From a virus, in the IMG/VR virus record IMGVR_UViG_3300032282_004885, positions 1 through 28,863 of that record: a stretch of 28,863 nt of DNA; one strand, given 5' to 3'. The first letter of the stretch is position 1; each line of letters starts with the position of its first letter. Made by a program: the position numbers and the translations under genes. Under the pieces are notes generated by a model, which searched no databases, was not told the DNA's origin, and saw only the letters and a program-made list of their open reading frames with translations. This document shows positions 5,209-13,982 of this stretch, piece after piece.

Positions 5209-6389
5209 AATATTTTCCTCATATCTCCAAGAGACTTTCCAATCTTAACAGAAGACTTAAATTTACCAAACTCAGTATCATTATAAGTATCTACAATCTG
5301 TTTTACAAGTTCTTTTTCTTCCTTTTTCATATCAATAACAATATTATCGTGAATAATCATTTTGATCTTAGACTTACAATCTTTTAGCAACTCATTTACT
5401 TTTAATACTTGTCGCAAAGCCATATCCGCCGTTGTACTTTGAACAATATAATTTACAGAATGAAATTCATCTGCGATTATTTCTCTACCATAGTGATTTT
5501 TAACTAAATTACCATCCCAGTATTTCTTTTTAATCATATCTGTATTATAATACTTCTTAAAATCTCTTTCTCTTTGGTTCTTTTTACCATACAACCAAGA
5601 AATAAAATCATTTTTAGCAGTGTTTCTATCAATATAGCCAAACTTCTCTTTGTTCCACTCATGAATATCGATTGTAGGCTGTTTAAAGCCGTTTAAAGCA
5701 AGAAATACGCGAACTTCTGCTGCGTTATAATCAATATCAAGAAAGAAATCATTATTAGGTTTAATAAATGATCTCAAATTTTTCGAAAGATTAAGAATAG
5801 GAAAACTATTTTCCTCTGTTGTTAATCTACCTGTTTTAGAACTAAATTGATTATAAGTTATATAATTGTCTTTTGATAAATAAGACTGTGCGAAATCTCG
5901 CACTTTGTTGTCGTGTAAGTTATTTTTAATAGCTACATCATCAAAAGATAATTTTTGATTACGAATTGTTGTTAATAGTATTTCTAAATCTCTTTTAAAT
6001 TCATAATCGATTGGTTTTGGATAATTTTCCAATACATAATCAATTATCTGACACTTTATATCACAAAAATCAATCAAGAATTTATTAGGAACAAGATCAT
6101 AAAAACAATTTTCTTTTAATGATACTTTTGCTTCGACAAAAGAACGAATAAATGATTTTGCTTTGCTATTCAATTCTTTCCATCGATCTTGTAAATGCTC
6201 CGGACATACTTCATCAAAGTCTTTGCCGGCAACATAAAGATTAGCATATTGGATATTTTTATTTTTTAAGTATGCTTGATATTTCCAAGTAGAAAGTAGA
6301 TCTCCACGTGGCTCTTGACCAAATAATAGTTGTCCATTATGGTAGAACCCAACACACTCAGTTTTATCGTCCAAAGCAAGAAAAGTCAT
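5205..6389 (-). CDS. Family A DNA polymerase without a recognisable exonuclease domain, 394 aa
   Basis: Template-directed DNA synthesis. Visible polymerase motifs: T-G-R-L-T-T (186-191); motif A D-Y-N-A-A-E-V-R (220-227, catalytic Asp220); O-helix-like motif B R-x3-K (R255, K259) ending L-Y-G (266-268), with Ile where Klenow has Phe762; G-R-E-I (301-304); Q-S-T-T-A-D-M (317-323); motif C H-D-N (347-349), where most family members have H-D-E. At 394 aa it is much shorter than Pol I (928) or T7 polymerase (704), and the N-terminal 180 residues show no clear 3'-5' exonuclease motifs. T4 itself uses a family B enzyme (gp43), so a family A enzyme here is notable. It could be the main replicase or an accessory repair polymerase. 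It is coupled to the downstream 277-aa gene, and its promoter abuts the start codon. Confidence 0.9.
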   Translation of the reverse strand: MTFLALDDKTECVGFYHNGQLLFGQEPRGDLLSTWKYQAYLKNKNIQYANLYVAGKDFDEVCPEHLQDRWKELNSKAKSFIRSFVEAKVSLKENCFYDLVPNKFLIDFCDIKCQIIDYVLENYPKPIDYEFKRDLEILLTTIRNQKLSFDDVAIKNNLHDNKVRDFAQSYLSKDNYITYNQFSSKTGRLTTEENSFPILNLSKNLRSFIKPNNDFFLDIDYNAAEVRVFLALNGFKQPTIDIHEWNKEKFGYIDRNTAKNDFISWLYGKKNQRERDFKKYYNTDMIKKKYWDGNLVKNHYGREIIADEFHSVNYIVQSTTADMALRQVLKVNELLKDCKSKIKMIIHDNIVIDMKKEEKELVKQIVDTYNDTEFGKFKSSVKIGKSLGDMRKIL

Positions 6390-6397
6390 AAGCCGCG

Positions 6398-6426
6398 ATC
6401 ATAGACCAAACTTTAGCAGCCGTCAA
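6398..6426 (-). promoter_or_regulatory. Sigma70-type promoter of the DNA polymerase gene, nearly leaderless
   Basis: Minus strand TTGACG (6426-6421), 17-nt spacer, TATGAT (6403-6398). The expected transcription start (about 6391) is only a few nt before the ATG at 6389, and no Shine-Dalgarno site is present. The promoter starts right after the stop codon of the 426-aa gene. Confidence 0.7.
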
Positions 6427-6427
6427 G

Positions 6428-7708
6428 TCAGAAGAAGTTCATAATAAATTGTTTATCGCCTCTATCATATCCAACTTTGCATTTAAAAAATATTAAATCT
6501 AAAGCAGATATAATATCTTTATATTTATAAACTTGCAAAATTTCATTAAATTCTTGTTCAAATTGATTTTCTGTTGATATAAAATTATTTTCTTTAGATT
6601 TTATGTAGAAAAAAATTTTTAACATTTCTTTTTCATCAATAAATTTATTTAAATCTGAATAATCAAACCTATTTCTTCTTACTGTTTTTTGAGATATACA
6701 AACTTTATTATTTATTAATCTATAATTTGCAATTTTGAATTCTGGTTCTTGTTCAGCAATAAAACTATACAAATTATACATATTTACTTTAAAATTTTCA
6801 AAATCAAAATAATCTGCAATATAATAATAATTGTTAAAATATTCTTCTATATTTTGAATTGAATAATTGTTTATTAAATATCTGGATGCTGATGGACTTG
6901 ATATATCGAACACCATTCTCCAAGGTATATTTTTATCGATTGTAAATCCAAATTCTTTTGCTAAATTTTGAAAAGCCAAGAATGATGGATCTTCGAAAAA
7001 TTTTTGATATTTATAAAAATCATCTCCATAATTGCCCATATCAAACTCGACTATTAGACCACTAATGTTAGATGATGAAAATCCGGATTTAATAAATTCA
7101 CCTTTATTAAAAAGAAAATTATCATATTGAGAATTATAATAAAAAATAAAATTTTTTATTGTAGAAGAATAATCAGTTATATTATTTTTTAAATTATTGT
7201 TTGTAATAAAATTAAAAAATTTATTTAAATATGTGTTTAAATAATCGTTATATTCAATATGTGGAGAAGAATATGCTTTTTTAACTTTTATTTTGTAAAA
7301 CTTACTTGTTTTTAGTATTAAACCACTGTCGATAATTGCATTATATTTTAACATCATTTCATTAAAAGCATCTGCTGCAACATTACTTAAATAAAAATTT
7401 GGATTATCATTTAATGTTTTTAAATTTTCTTTATTGATAGAAATAGAATTTCCAAGTGTGTTTATTTTTCCATATAAATTATCTTTATAAAAAAAATCTT
7501 TAAAAGTATCTACAGAAACATTAGTATCTTTAAGTTTATTATTTAAATATTTTCCATAATTTTTTCTTTGATAATATGTAAAAATAGAATTTGCATTATT
7601 ACTTGCTCTTGGAATTATAATATAATTACCAGAATTTACATCTGGATCGGTTTGATTTAAATCATTTAATTTGTCTAAAAATTTATCTTCTAAATTATTA
7701 AATTTCAT
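6428..7708 (-). CDS. Hypothetical protein, probably virion-associated, 426 aa
   Basis: Function unknown. The protein is very rich in Asn, Tyr, Phe, Lys and Ile with few Gly/Ala, reflecting a markedly AT-rich gene. No catalytic motif, signal peptide or membrane segment is evident. A stretch F-T-I-D-K-N-I-P-W-R-M-V-F-D (about residues 257-270) looks like a conserved core. The start ATG at 7708 has no clear Shine-Dalgarno sequence. It follows the hub-like gene by 20 nt with no terminator or promoter between, so it is probably the last gene of the late tail operon and encodes a baseplate or tail component; this rests on context only. The polymerase promoter begins directly after it. Confidence 0.75.
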   Translation of the reverse strand: MKFNNLEDKFLDKLNDLNQTDPDVNSGNYIIIPRASNNANSIFTYYQRKNYGKYLNNKLKDTNVSVDTFKDFFYKDNLYGKINTLGNSISINKENLKTLNDNPNFYLSNVAADAFNEMMLKYNAIIDSGLILKTSKFYKIKVKKAYSSPHIEYNDYLNTYLNKFFNFITNNNLKNNITDYSSTIKNFIFYYNSQYDNFLFNKGEFIKSGFSSSNISGLIVEFDMGNYGDDFYKYQKFFEDPSFLAFQNLAKEFGFTIDKNIPWRMVFDISSPSASRYLINNYSIQNIEEYFNNYYYIADYFDFENFKVNMYNLYSFIAEQEPEFKIANYRLINNKVCISQKTVRRNRFDYSDLNKFIDEKEMLKIFFYIKSKENNFISTENQFEQEFNEILQVYKYKDIISALDLIFFKCKVGYDRGDKQFIMNFF

Positions 7709-7728
7709 ATTGTATAACCAAATTATTT

Positions 7729-10326
7729 TTAATTAGCACTAAATACACCTTCTGTCTCAATCGAACCTGGTGCTTGTGTTGATTGGGGGAGCGGAGAAGT
7801 ACGGAATATTTTTAACGGCGCTCCGGACAAATCAGTGATCATTCCATCACCAGTAGAAACCCAAATTCCTTCTAAAGATGTAATAAACTTACCCGCTTCT
7901 ATAACTAATTTTATACTAACAAGCATAAAATATCCACCTATACCTAAAGAAATTGGATCGCTAAGATCTTTTACGCCGGTAAAACTTGGAGAAACATAAA
8001 ATATAGTTCCAGGTCTAAAATATGTAACACCCATACACTCTAAACTAACATTATATAGACCTCTTAAAAATACTCCCGGTCTCCATTTTGTACCTTCTAC
8101 TTGTTTTTGTATTGCTGCTTCTTTTAAATAAGGAATAGTATTTTCTTTAAATACAATTTTGTTAATTACACTGTTTTTATTTCCATAATAAAAACTCGGA
8201 ATTCCAGTTTGAAAATCTTTAGTTATATCTCTTTTTCTCTGAAAATATTTTGGAACTGCATAAAGCATTATAAAATTTACTTCTATTTTGTTTTCTACAT
8301 CAGTTGAGCGAATATCTTTTATAAAATCAAACGGAGTAGACTGTTTTTTTACACTAAAACTAGGTATTTTTGTTAATTCACCACTTTCATTTTTTCTGGC
8401 TTCTTTATATAATGGATTTTCTTTAGATATTGATACTCTATCCATATGATATTTAAATTTTAAATTTTGAGTAGGATAGTAGTCATCAGTAGTTGGTTGT
8501 ACTACTGAAGGTAATAAATCATTAACACAAGAATTTAAAAATGAAATTAAACTCATATAATATCGATCTGAAGACATGATATGATTTGTAAACCAATGTT
8601 TAAAAGTTGACATTGAAATAGGTAAATCAAGAATGTTTGTTTGTTTTATTTTATATTCATAAACAAAAGAACTATTAGAATTTTTTATATCAATATCTTT
8701 ATATTTTTTAAAATCTGGTTGACTAAAAATCGAGCTATTAAGATCGCTTCCAACAATTCCGGAATTTAATTGAGTTGAACTTTTTGTAAAATCAAAACTG
8801 CTTATTGGAACATCACAGCCAACTATTAAAAATGATTTATTTAATCTTAACGCTTTTAATAAAGTACCAAAAGTAAAATAACGAACTAATCTATAATCAT
8901 CCAACGGTTCTTGTAAGAATAAATATTCATAATAATCTCTTGTGTTAAGAGGATCTTTTTTAGTAAGAAATGCGTTAGGATAAGCCTCATATGGTGAAAC
9001 ACCAGGTGCAGGCATAACAAAAGAATTATTAATAATATTTTTTAAAGTATTTTGTTGAAATTTACTATTAATAATTTCTTGTTTAAATAATTCAATATAT
9101 TTTTTTCTTTCTTCATATTCTTTTCGAAGTATACGAAAAAAAGGAATTGTTCCGCCACCACGAATATTTTTATTAGGATCTATATACATTTTTTGTAAAT
9201 TATCTAATATTTTTGTTATAAAGCTTTCTCTACTGGTTTTTTCTAAATTATTTTTTTTATCTATACTTGATTGTAATAATGCCACAAGATCTTGTTCTTT
9301 ATCTGTTATGTCTTTTGTATCTCCAAAAGTTGCATCGAGATCTGGTAATTTAAGTTCTATTTTTTTTATTTGGTTTGTTTTATCGTCATATTCTTTTACT
9401 ATTTCTAATCCTTCTCCGTATCTTTTTCTTAATGTTTCTTCAGTGTCTGATATTATTTGATCTAATCTTTTTATTTCTTCTACTGTAGATGGTTCTATTA
9501 TGTTTATAATATGTGGATTTCTTGCTTCACTTTCAAGTGTTCCAATATATTCAACATCTAACTCTACAGAACCATCCTCTTGAATGTTTAAAGTATGTTT
9601 AATGTAATTAATGTACAGCTCTCCATGAGAACCATCAACAAAACTTTGAAGATCTTTTTCGTGTATATTTAGATTTCCAGGAAAATTATTATTTACATTC
9701 CAACCAAATTTTAATAAAATTTTATAGTATTTTGGATCTGCATTACCCCTCAAACCTTTTAATTCTTTTGCTGCTGTAAATAATTCTGTATATTTATTAT
9801 TTTCGTCAAAAAGTGCTTGTATTGAATCGAATGTAAATTTCATTTTCACAAGATATTGATACATTGTTGCTGGATCTTTACCTTGAGAATCTAACTGTAA
9901 ATTTTTTAAATTTGCCTGAAAACCTCTATCACTTCCAGTTCCTGTTATGGAATCGATGGCTTTACGAGGAAAATAATTATTAAAATTAAATTGTCTTTTT
10001 ATGCCTGTTTCTGGATATATTTTATATAATTCTATATAAGGAACTAAATTTGATAAATCTGCAGAATTTAAATTATTAAATGATTTTATAAAATCTTCAA
10101 ATTTATAAATAAGATTAATATCACATCCTATATCTTCATCTTTTGTATCGGTGAGTTTAACTATTTTAGCATTTAATTTTCCAAATGGTGAAAGGTATTC
10201 GTTTGTCAAAAATGGCAAATTTTGCATTAATATTGTTTGATCAAATGTTTTTTTCTCTTGTCCTTCTTCTTCGTTTGCCTGTTTTACCGAATATGCATCA
10301 TCTTTTTCAATATCTGATATTGCCAT
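7729..10326 (-). CDS. Large baseplate hub-like structural protein, 865 aa
   Basis: Probably the central baseplate hub or a closely associated tail protein. The assignment rests on position (tape measure, tube cap, LysM protein, then hub, as in many contractile tails) and on the C-terminal region (about 770-835): G-I-G-G-Y-F-M-L-V-S, then G-K-F-I-T-S-L-E-G-I-W-V, a pattern typical of hub/gp27-like beta domains. The N-terminal 140 residues are polar; residues about 280-390 include a charged coiled-coil segment. There is no lysozyme or peptidase motif of T4 gp5 type that I can see. Start: GGGAG 6 nt upstream, with the ATG one base after the stop of the LysM gene. Its exact T4 counterpart (gp27, or another hub protein) is uncertain. 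Confidence 0.65.
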   Translation of the reverse strand: MAISDIEKDDAYSVKQANEEEGQEKKTFDQTILMQNLPFLTNEYLSPFGKLNAKIVKLTDTKDEDIGCDINLIYKFEDFIKSFNNLNSADLSNLVPYIELYKIYPETGIKRQFNFNNYFPRKAIDSITGTGSDRGFQANLKNLQLDSQGKDPATMYQYLVKMKFTFDSIQALFDENNKYTELFTAAKELKGLRGNADPKYYKILLKFGWNVNNNFPGNLNIHEKDLQSFVDGSHGELYINYIKHTLNIQEDGSVELDVEYIGTLESEARNPHIINIIEPSTVEEIKRLDQIISDTEETLRKRYGEGLEIVKEYDDKTNQIKKIELKLPDLDATFGDTKDITDKEQDLVALLQSSIDKKNNLEKTSRESFITKILDNLQKMYIDPNKNIRGGGTIPFFRILRKEYEERKKYIELFKQEIINSKFQQNTLKNIINNSFVMPAPGVSPYEAYPNAFLTKKDPLNTRDYYEYLFLQEPLDDYRLVRYFTFGTLLKALRLNKSFLIVGCDVPISSFDFTKSSTQLNSGIVGSDLNSSIFSQPDFKKYKDIDIKNSNSSFVYEYKIKQTNILDLPISMSTFKHWFTNHIMSSDRYYMSLISFLNSCVNDLLPSVVQPTTDDYYPTQNLKFKYHMDRVSISKENPLYKEARKNESGELTKIPSFSVKKQSTPFDFIKDIRSTDVENKIEVNFIMLYAVPKYFQRKRDITKDFQTGIPSFYYGNKNSVINKIVFKENTIPYLKEAAIQKQVEGTKWRPGVFLRGLYNVSLECMGVTYFRPGTIFYVSPSFTGVKDLSDPISLGIGGYFMLVSIKLVIEAGKFITSLEGIWVSTGDGMITDLSGAPLKIFRTSPLPQSTQAPGSIETEGVFSAN

Positions 10327-10327
10327 A

Positions 10328-10669
10328 CTAAACTCCCATATATTCGAACAAATTATTTAAATCAGTAGGTATATAAAAAACATCACCAATTGTAAAGTGT
10401 GCATCTGTTGGCTTATTATTGTACATCCCAATAACCCACCATAAATCTGGATTTGAATAATATTGTTCGGCATATTTGTATAGTCTATCTCCTCTACGCC
10501 AAACAACAGAAATTGTATTTATTTTTGCTCTATCTAAATAAGTTGGTATTTTAAAATTTGGGGATACATAATGTTTAATACCAAGAATATTTTTTAAATC
10601 CAACATTTTTTGTATTAATGTTGAATTATTATATTTTGTTAATCGGTTGTTGTATCTTTTTATTGCCAT
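10328..10669 (-). CDS. 53: Baseplate wedge gp53-like LysM protein, 113 aa
   Basis: The C-terminal two thirds is a LysM-like domain: W-R-R-G-D-R-L-Y-K-Y-A, then P-D-L-W-W-V-I-G-M-Y-N and G-D-V-F-Y-I-P. In contractile tails such a small LysM protein (T4 gp53, P2 gpX) sits at the hub/inner baseplate and helps join the hub to the wedges. It is shorter than T4 gp53 (196 aa) and nearer the size of gpX-type proteins. The N-terminus is basic (K-R-Y-N-N-R-L-T-K). The start is conventional ATG without a clear Shine-Dalgarno site, 15 nt after the upstream gene, so translation may depend on coupling. Confidence 0.75.
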   Translation of the reverse strand: MAIKRYNNRLTKYNNSTLIQKMLDLKNILGIKHYVSPNFKIPTYLDRAKINTISVVWRRGDRLYKYAEQYYSNPDLWWVIGMYNNKPTDAHFTIGDVFYIPTDLNNLFEYMGV

Positions 10670-10684
10670 GATTATTATTGACCA

Positions 10685-11377
10685 TTATTGACTTGTTAAA
10701 AGCTCCCACCAGGCTCCTTCAGCTGCTGGTTGATCTGGTTTTTTTGTAGATTGTGATGTATTGTATAATCGATTATTATTGAATTTAAAATCTTGTGTAT
10801 GAATTATTTTAAATGTTAAAGATATATTGAATTCACCGGGTACTGCATAATCACCTTCTGTATTTTTTGTTCGAAAAGTTGAAGAACTATCAAATTTAAG
10901 TTTATATTTAAAATTATCAACAGCAATAACATATTGAGAATTGTTTAATAAATTCATAAAATTTATTGTTATTAATGGAGATTTTTTAATTATAAGTGTT
11001 TGTGGATCTATGGTTGTACCTTGATTAACAGCAGATGGACTTTGATATGGTTGAGAATAAACAGGATATAAAAAATTTATTAAATCTTGTAATCGATTAA
11101 AATTGTCTAATGCTTGTTGTTGATTGTCTGCAACCACATTAAAACTCAATGTTGCATTTCTTGTAGTTTTTTTGTATATTGCAATTGGATCCATTCTTCC
11201 AAATGCATCATAAGTTGTCCATTCTGGTTTAAAATTATCATCAAATTCCATATCATATGGAATAAATTCAACATTTTTATTGCCATGAGCGAGAGAAGTT
11301 ATAACAACAACTGGAGAAGCAGAGCCGCTTGTTGCTAAACTATTTATTGAATTTCCTTCTTTATAAGATATAACCAT
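10685..11377 (-). CDS. Tail tube cap/initiator-like baseplate protein (gp48/gp54-like), 230 aa
   Basis: Directly downstream of the tape measure gene, where T4 has genes 48 and 54 (tube cap and tube initiator at the top of the baseplate). The protein is beta-rich with a pattern compatible with tube-like folds (V-E-F-I-P-Y-D-M-E-F-D-D; A-T-L-S-F-N-V-V-A-D; P-L-I-T-I-N-F-M-N-L-L; F-N-I-S-L-T-F-K-I-I). A helix (D-N-F-N-R-L-Q-D-L-I-N-F-L-Y-P) interrupts it near residues 90-105. It is shorter than gp48 or gp54. Strong Shine-Dalgarno GGAGG 8 nt before the ATG. The fold is inferred, not shown; it may instead be a gpU- or Dit-like tail protein. Confidence 0.6.
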   Translation of the reverse strand: MVISYKEGNSINSLATSGSASPVVVITSLAHGNKNVEFIPYDMEFDDNFKPEWTTYDAFGRMDPIAIYKKTTRNATLSFNVVADNQQQALDNFNRLQDLINFLYPVYSQPYQSPSAVNQGTTIDPQTLIIKKSPLITINFMNLLNNSQYVIAVDNFKYKLKFDSSSTFRTKNTEGDYAVPGEFNISLTFKIIHTQDFKFNNNRLYNTSQSTKKPDQPAAEGAWWELLTSQ

Positions 11378-11382
11378 TATTA

Positions 11383-13914
11383 TTACCTCCCGTTTTCATA
11401 GCCGGTCGCTAATGCTGCAGCAATTTCCGGAGATATTACTGTTCCCATGGTGCTAATTAAATTTGCCGATTGAAATCTTGATATTTCTTCAATTTTTGGC
11501 TTCAACACTTCGATAATCTTTTGTCCATCTATACTAACCGATAATGGAACAAACGCAGTTGTCTGTGCAGATGGTGCATTTTTCGAAACTGCTGAATTTG
11601 TAACACCAGAAGTGTTAGTTGCAGTACTCATATTGAAGCTGACTGTTTCTGTTGGTGCAGAAGAAGCAGAGATTTTTTCTGGCTCAGAAATCATTTTAAA
11701 TATCGATGTGAATTTTGCTTCCATTCCTTCAATCGAAGTCATACCAGAAACTGCTACATTTAATTCTGAAATTGCTTTTGCTAGTTGAGTTATAGATTTT
11801 GTAATTTTTTCTAATCCATCTGTATCCATTAGTGCTAAATCAGTCATAAATTTAGATATAGAAGAAGAAGTTGTTGCAAAATCTTTAGACGCTTTATTTA
11901 GTTTTTCGAAAGCCTCTGCAATACCTTGCAATCCGGTTGAAACAATTATTAGTGCTCCTCCCATAATCGCTAAAGCAGCTGCTAAAGCAGTAAATCCAAG
12001 AATTCCAAGAGTAAATGCTGCAAAACCAACACCAGAACCTAAAATAGCACCAAGACCCATAATCATTCCGAATACAAGTGTTAGTAATCCTAATCCTGCT
12101 ATAATTTCACTAAATTTAAGATCCGACATTTTACTTAATCCTGCGACCAAGGCAACTATAACTGCTGCAATCATGCCTGCAACTAATATACCTAATACAA
12201 CTCTTGGAAAATTATCTGCTAAACGCTTGAAGAAACTTGATATTGCACTACCAATAGATGATACAGTTGATCTAAAGCTTTGTGCTGCAGCGGGATTTGG
12301 GGCTCCTGCTGTCGTAGAAGTAAGTAATTTACCAAATCCAAATATTTTCTTTCCTAAAGCAGTAAATGCTTTACCAATTAGTGAAAACTTCCATAAAAAT
12401 AAAGCAGTAAACGATATAAGTGCCGCTGAAGCGTCCTTTCCCAAAAAGGAAGAAAGAACTTCGTGAATTCCTTGAACTGCTTTTGCTAAAAGAGTTGTTA
12501 TTTGCATAAATCCACTAATGAATGGTTGTGCAATAACAATTAATCCATTCAAGGTGCTTTGCAATTTATCCATTGCTACACTAGTTTCTAGAGCCTGATC
12601 AGCAAGTGATTTTTTCGCCGCTATTGAATCTTGTTCTAATTGAGTGTTTTTATTTAATATGTTTCCAAATAGTTTACCAGCTTCATTGAGATCTCTAATT
12701 CCGGCAGCATTCGCAATAGCCATTTTTTCAAATCGGTTCATCTCTTCCCATTGTCGACCACTCGCTTTAACGCCTTCTTGTAATAATCTAATTCTCTCTT
12801 CATCACTTGCTGTCAGTAATTCAATTGCATTAAATTGATCACCAAGCATTGCATTTAAAGTTCCTGCTTTTCTTGCAGCATCTTCAAATGTATCAAATCC
12901 TTGAGCGATATTAATCAATTCACTTATTTTAAGACCCGTTTTTAACGATTGTTCTGCGAGACCATCAAGTACTTTTGTCATTTGATCTCCATATCCAACA
13001 AATCTTGAAGAATTTTCTGCAAATGCTTCTGAAAGAGTATTCAACGCCATTTTATTTTTTGCGGCCATTTGAACAAAACTTTGTTGTATATTTGCAGCTT
13101 GTTGTGGGGTTTTACCCATAGCATTGATGAGAGTATCAAATCCTTTTGCCGCAGAAGCTCCACTTACACCTATTTTTTCTAAATGTGATTGCGTGGTGCC
13201 AATCGCAGTCGCTGCAGCAACACCATAAGCGCGTAAATTATTAAAACCAGATGACAAATTAGCCAATGCTTTTTGTCCCTGCTCGAATGTTACACCAGAA
13301 GCAAGATTATTTACCGCTATGTTTTTTGAAATTTCAGATATTTCTTTATTATATCCACCGGTTAATTTAAATAAATTAACCATCACTTCTTCTTGCTTTA
13401 TTAGATTATTTTTTATTTGTTCTCCAATAGACAATATTGCAGTTCTTGATTTCTCTAGTTCTTTTGCATCTTTGAGTTCTTTTGCTTGCTCATCTGTTAT
13501 TTCTTTTAGCTTCTTTATTTTTGCATCTAATTTATCTGCTTCTTCTTTCGTTAATTTGCCTTGTTCTTCTAAAACCTTCTTTTGTTCTATTAATTTAGCA
13601 GCCTGAAGAATATTTGCAGAATAAGAATCGGAAAGAAGTTGTAGTCTTTCTTCTTCAATACCTTTTATAACTTTTTCATAATCAGTTATGTTTTTTTTAT
13701 TTTCTAAAATTAGTTCTTCTTTCTTTTTAATTTCTTCAAGTCTTTTATTTCTATTTTCTACTGCTTTATATAAATCGTCTTCTAATTGTTTTTCATAACT
13801 GGCATCTTTTTGTGGCTGTATACCACCTATATTAGAACCTGAATCGCTGGTTCCAGTTTGTTTTGATATTGCTTCAGCAATTGCTTTTGCTAATTTGTTT
13901 GGATCAATATCCAT
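11383..13914 (-). CDS. 29: Tail tape measure protein, 843 aa
   Basis: Sets tail length and is expelled from the tube at infection. Visible features: charged coiled coil (about residues 40-170), a helical central region, then several long hydrophobic segments (about 498-517, 570-592, 605-628 and 631-658), and a soluble C-terminus with Ser/Thr-rich linker and a final helical part. This architecture and the position after the gp26/chaperone genes and before the tube-cap gene mark it as the tape measure, the counterpart of T4 gp29 (590 aa). It is longer than gp29, which predicts a longer tail than T4 if length scales. The start has AGGAA 8 nt upstream. A 12-bp hairpin precedes the gene. Confidence 0.85.
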   Translation of the reverse strand: MDIDPNKLAKAIAEAISKQTGTSDSGSNIGGIQPQKDASYEKQLEDDLYKAVENRNKRLEEIKKKEELILENKKNITDYEKVIKGIEEERLQLLSDSYSANILQAAKLIEQKKVLEEQGKLTKEEADKLDAKIKKLKEITDEQAKELKDAKELEKSRTAILSIGEQIKNNLIKQEEVMVNLFKLTGGYNKEISEISKNIAVNNLASGVTFEQGQKALANLSSGFNNLRAYGVAAATAIGTTQSHLEKIGVSGASAAKGFDTLINAMGKTPQQAANIQQSFVQMAAKNKMALNTLSEAFAENSSRFVGYGDQMTKVLDGLAEQSLKTGLKISELINIAQGFDTFEDAARKAGTLNAMLGDQFNAIELLTASDEERIRLLQEGVKASGRQWEEMNRFEKMAIANAAGIRDLNEAGKLFGNILNKNTQLEQDSIAAKKSLADQALETSVAMDKLQSTLNGLIVIAQPFISGFMQITTLLAKAVQGIHEVLSSFLGKDASAALISFTALFLWKFSLIGKAFTALGKKIFGFGKLLTSTTAGAPNPAAAQSFRSTVSSIGSAISSFFKRLADNFPRVVLGILVAGMIAAVIVALVAGLSKMSDLKFSEIIAGLGLLTLVFGMIMGLGAILGSGVGFAAFTLGILGFTALAAALAIMGGALIIVSTGLQGIAEAFEKLNKASKDFATTSSSISKFMTDLALMDTDGLEKITKSITQLAKAISELNVAVSGMTSIEGMEAKFTSIFKMISEPEKISASSAPTETVSFNMSTATNTSGVTNSAVSKNAPSAQTTAFVPLSVSIDGQKIIEVLKPKIEEISRFQSANLISTMGTVISPEIAAALATGYENGR

Positions 13915-13935
13915 TTAATAAATTCCTAAAATAAT

Positions 13936-13970
13936 AAAACTTACTACATTATTATTTAGTAGTAAGTTTT
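13936..13970 (-). terminator. Hairpin between the gp51-like frame and the tape measure gene
   Basis: Perfect 12-bp inverted repeat AAAACTTACTAC / GTAGTAAGTTTT with an 11-nt loop, followed on the minus strand by ATTATTTTAGG. It is AT-rich, so termination may be partial, which would lower tape measure mRNA relative to upstream tube and sheath mRNA. It could also act as an mRNA-stabilising or processing hairpin. Confidence 0.55.
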
Positions 13971-13982
13971 AATTTTTTTCAA

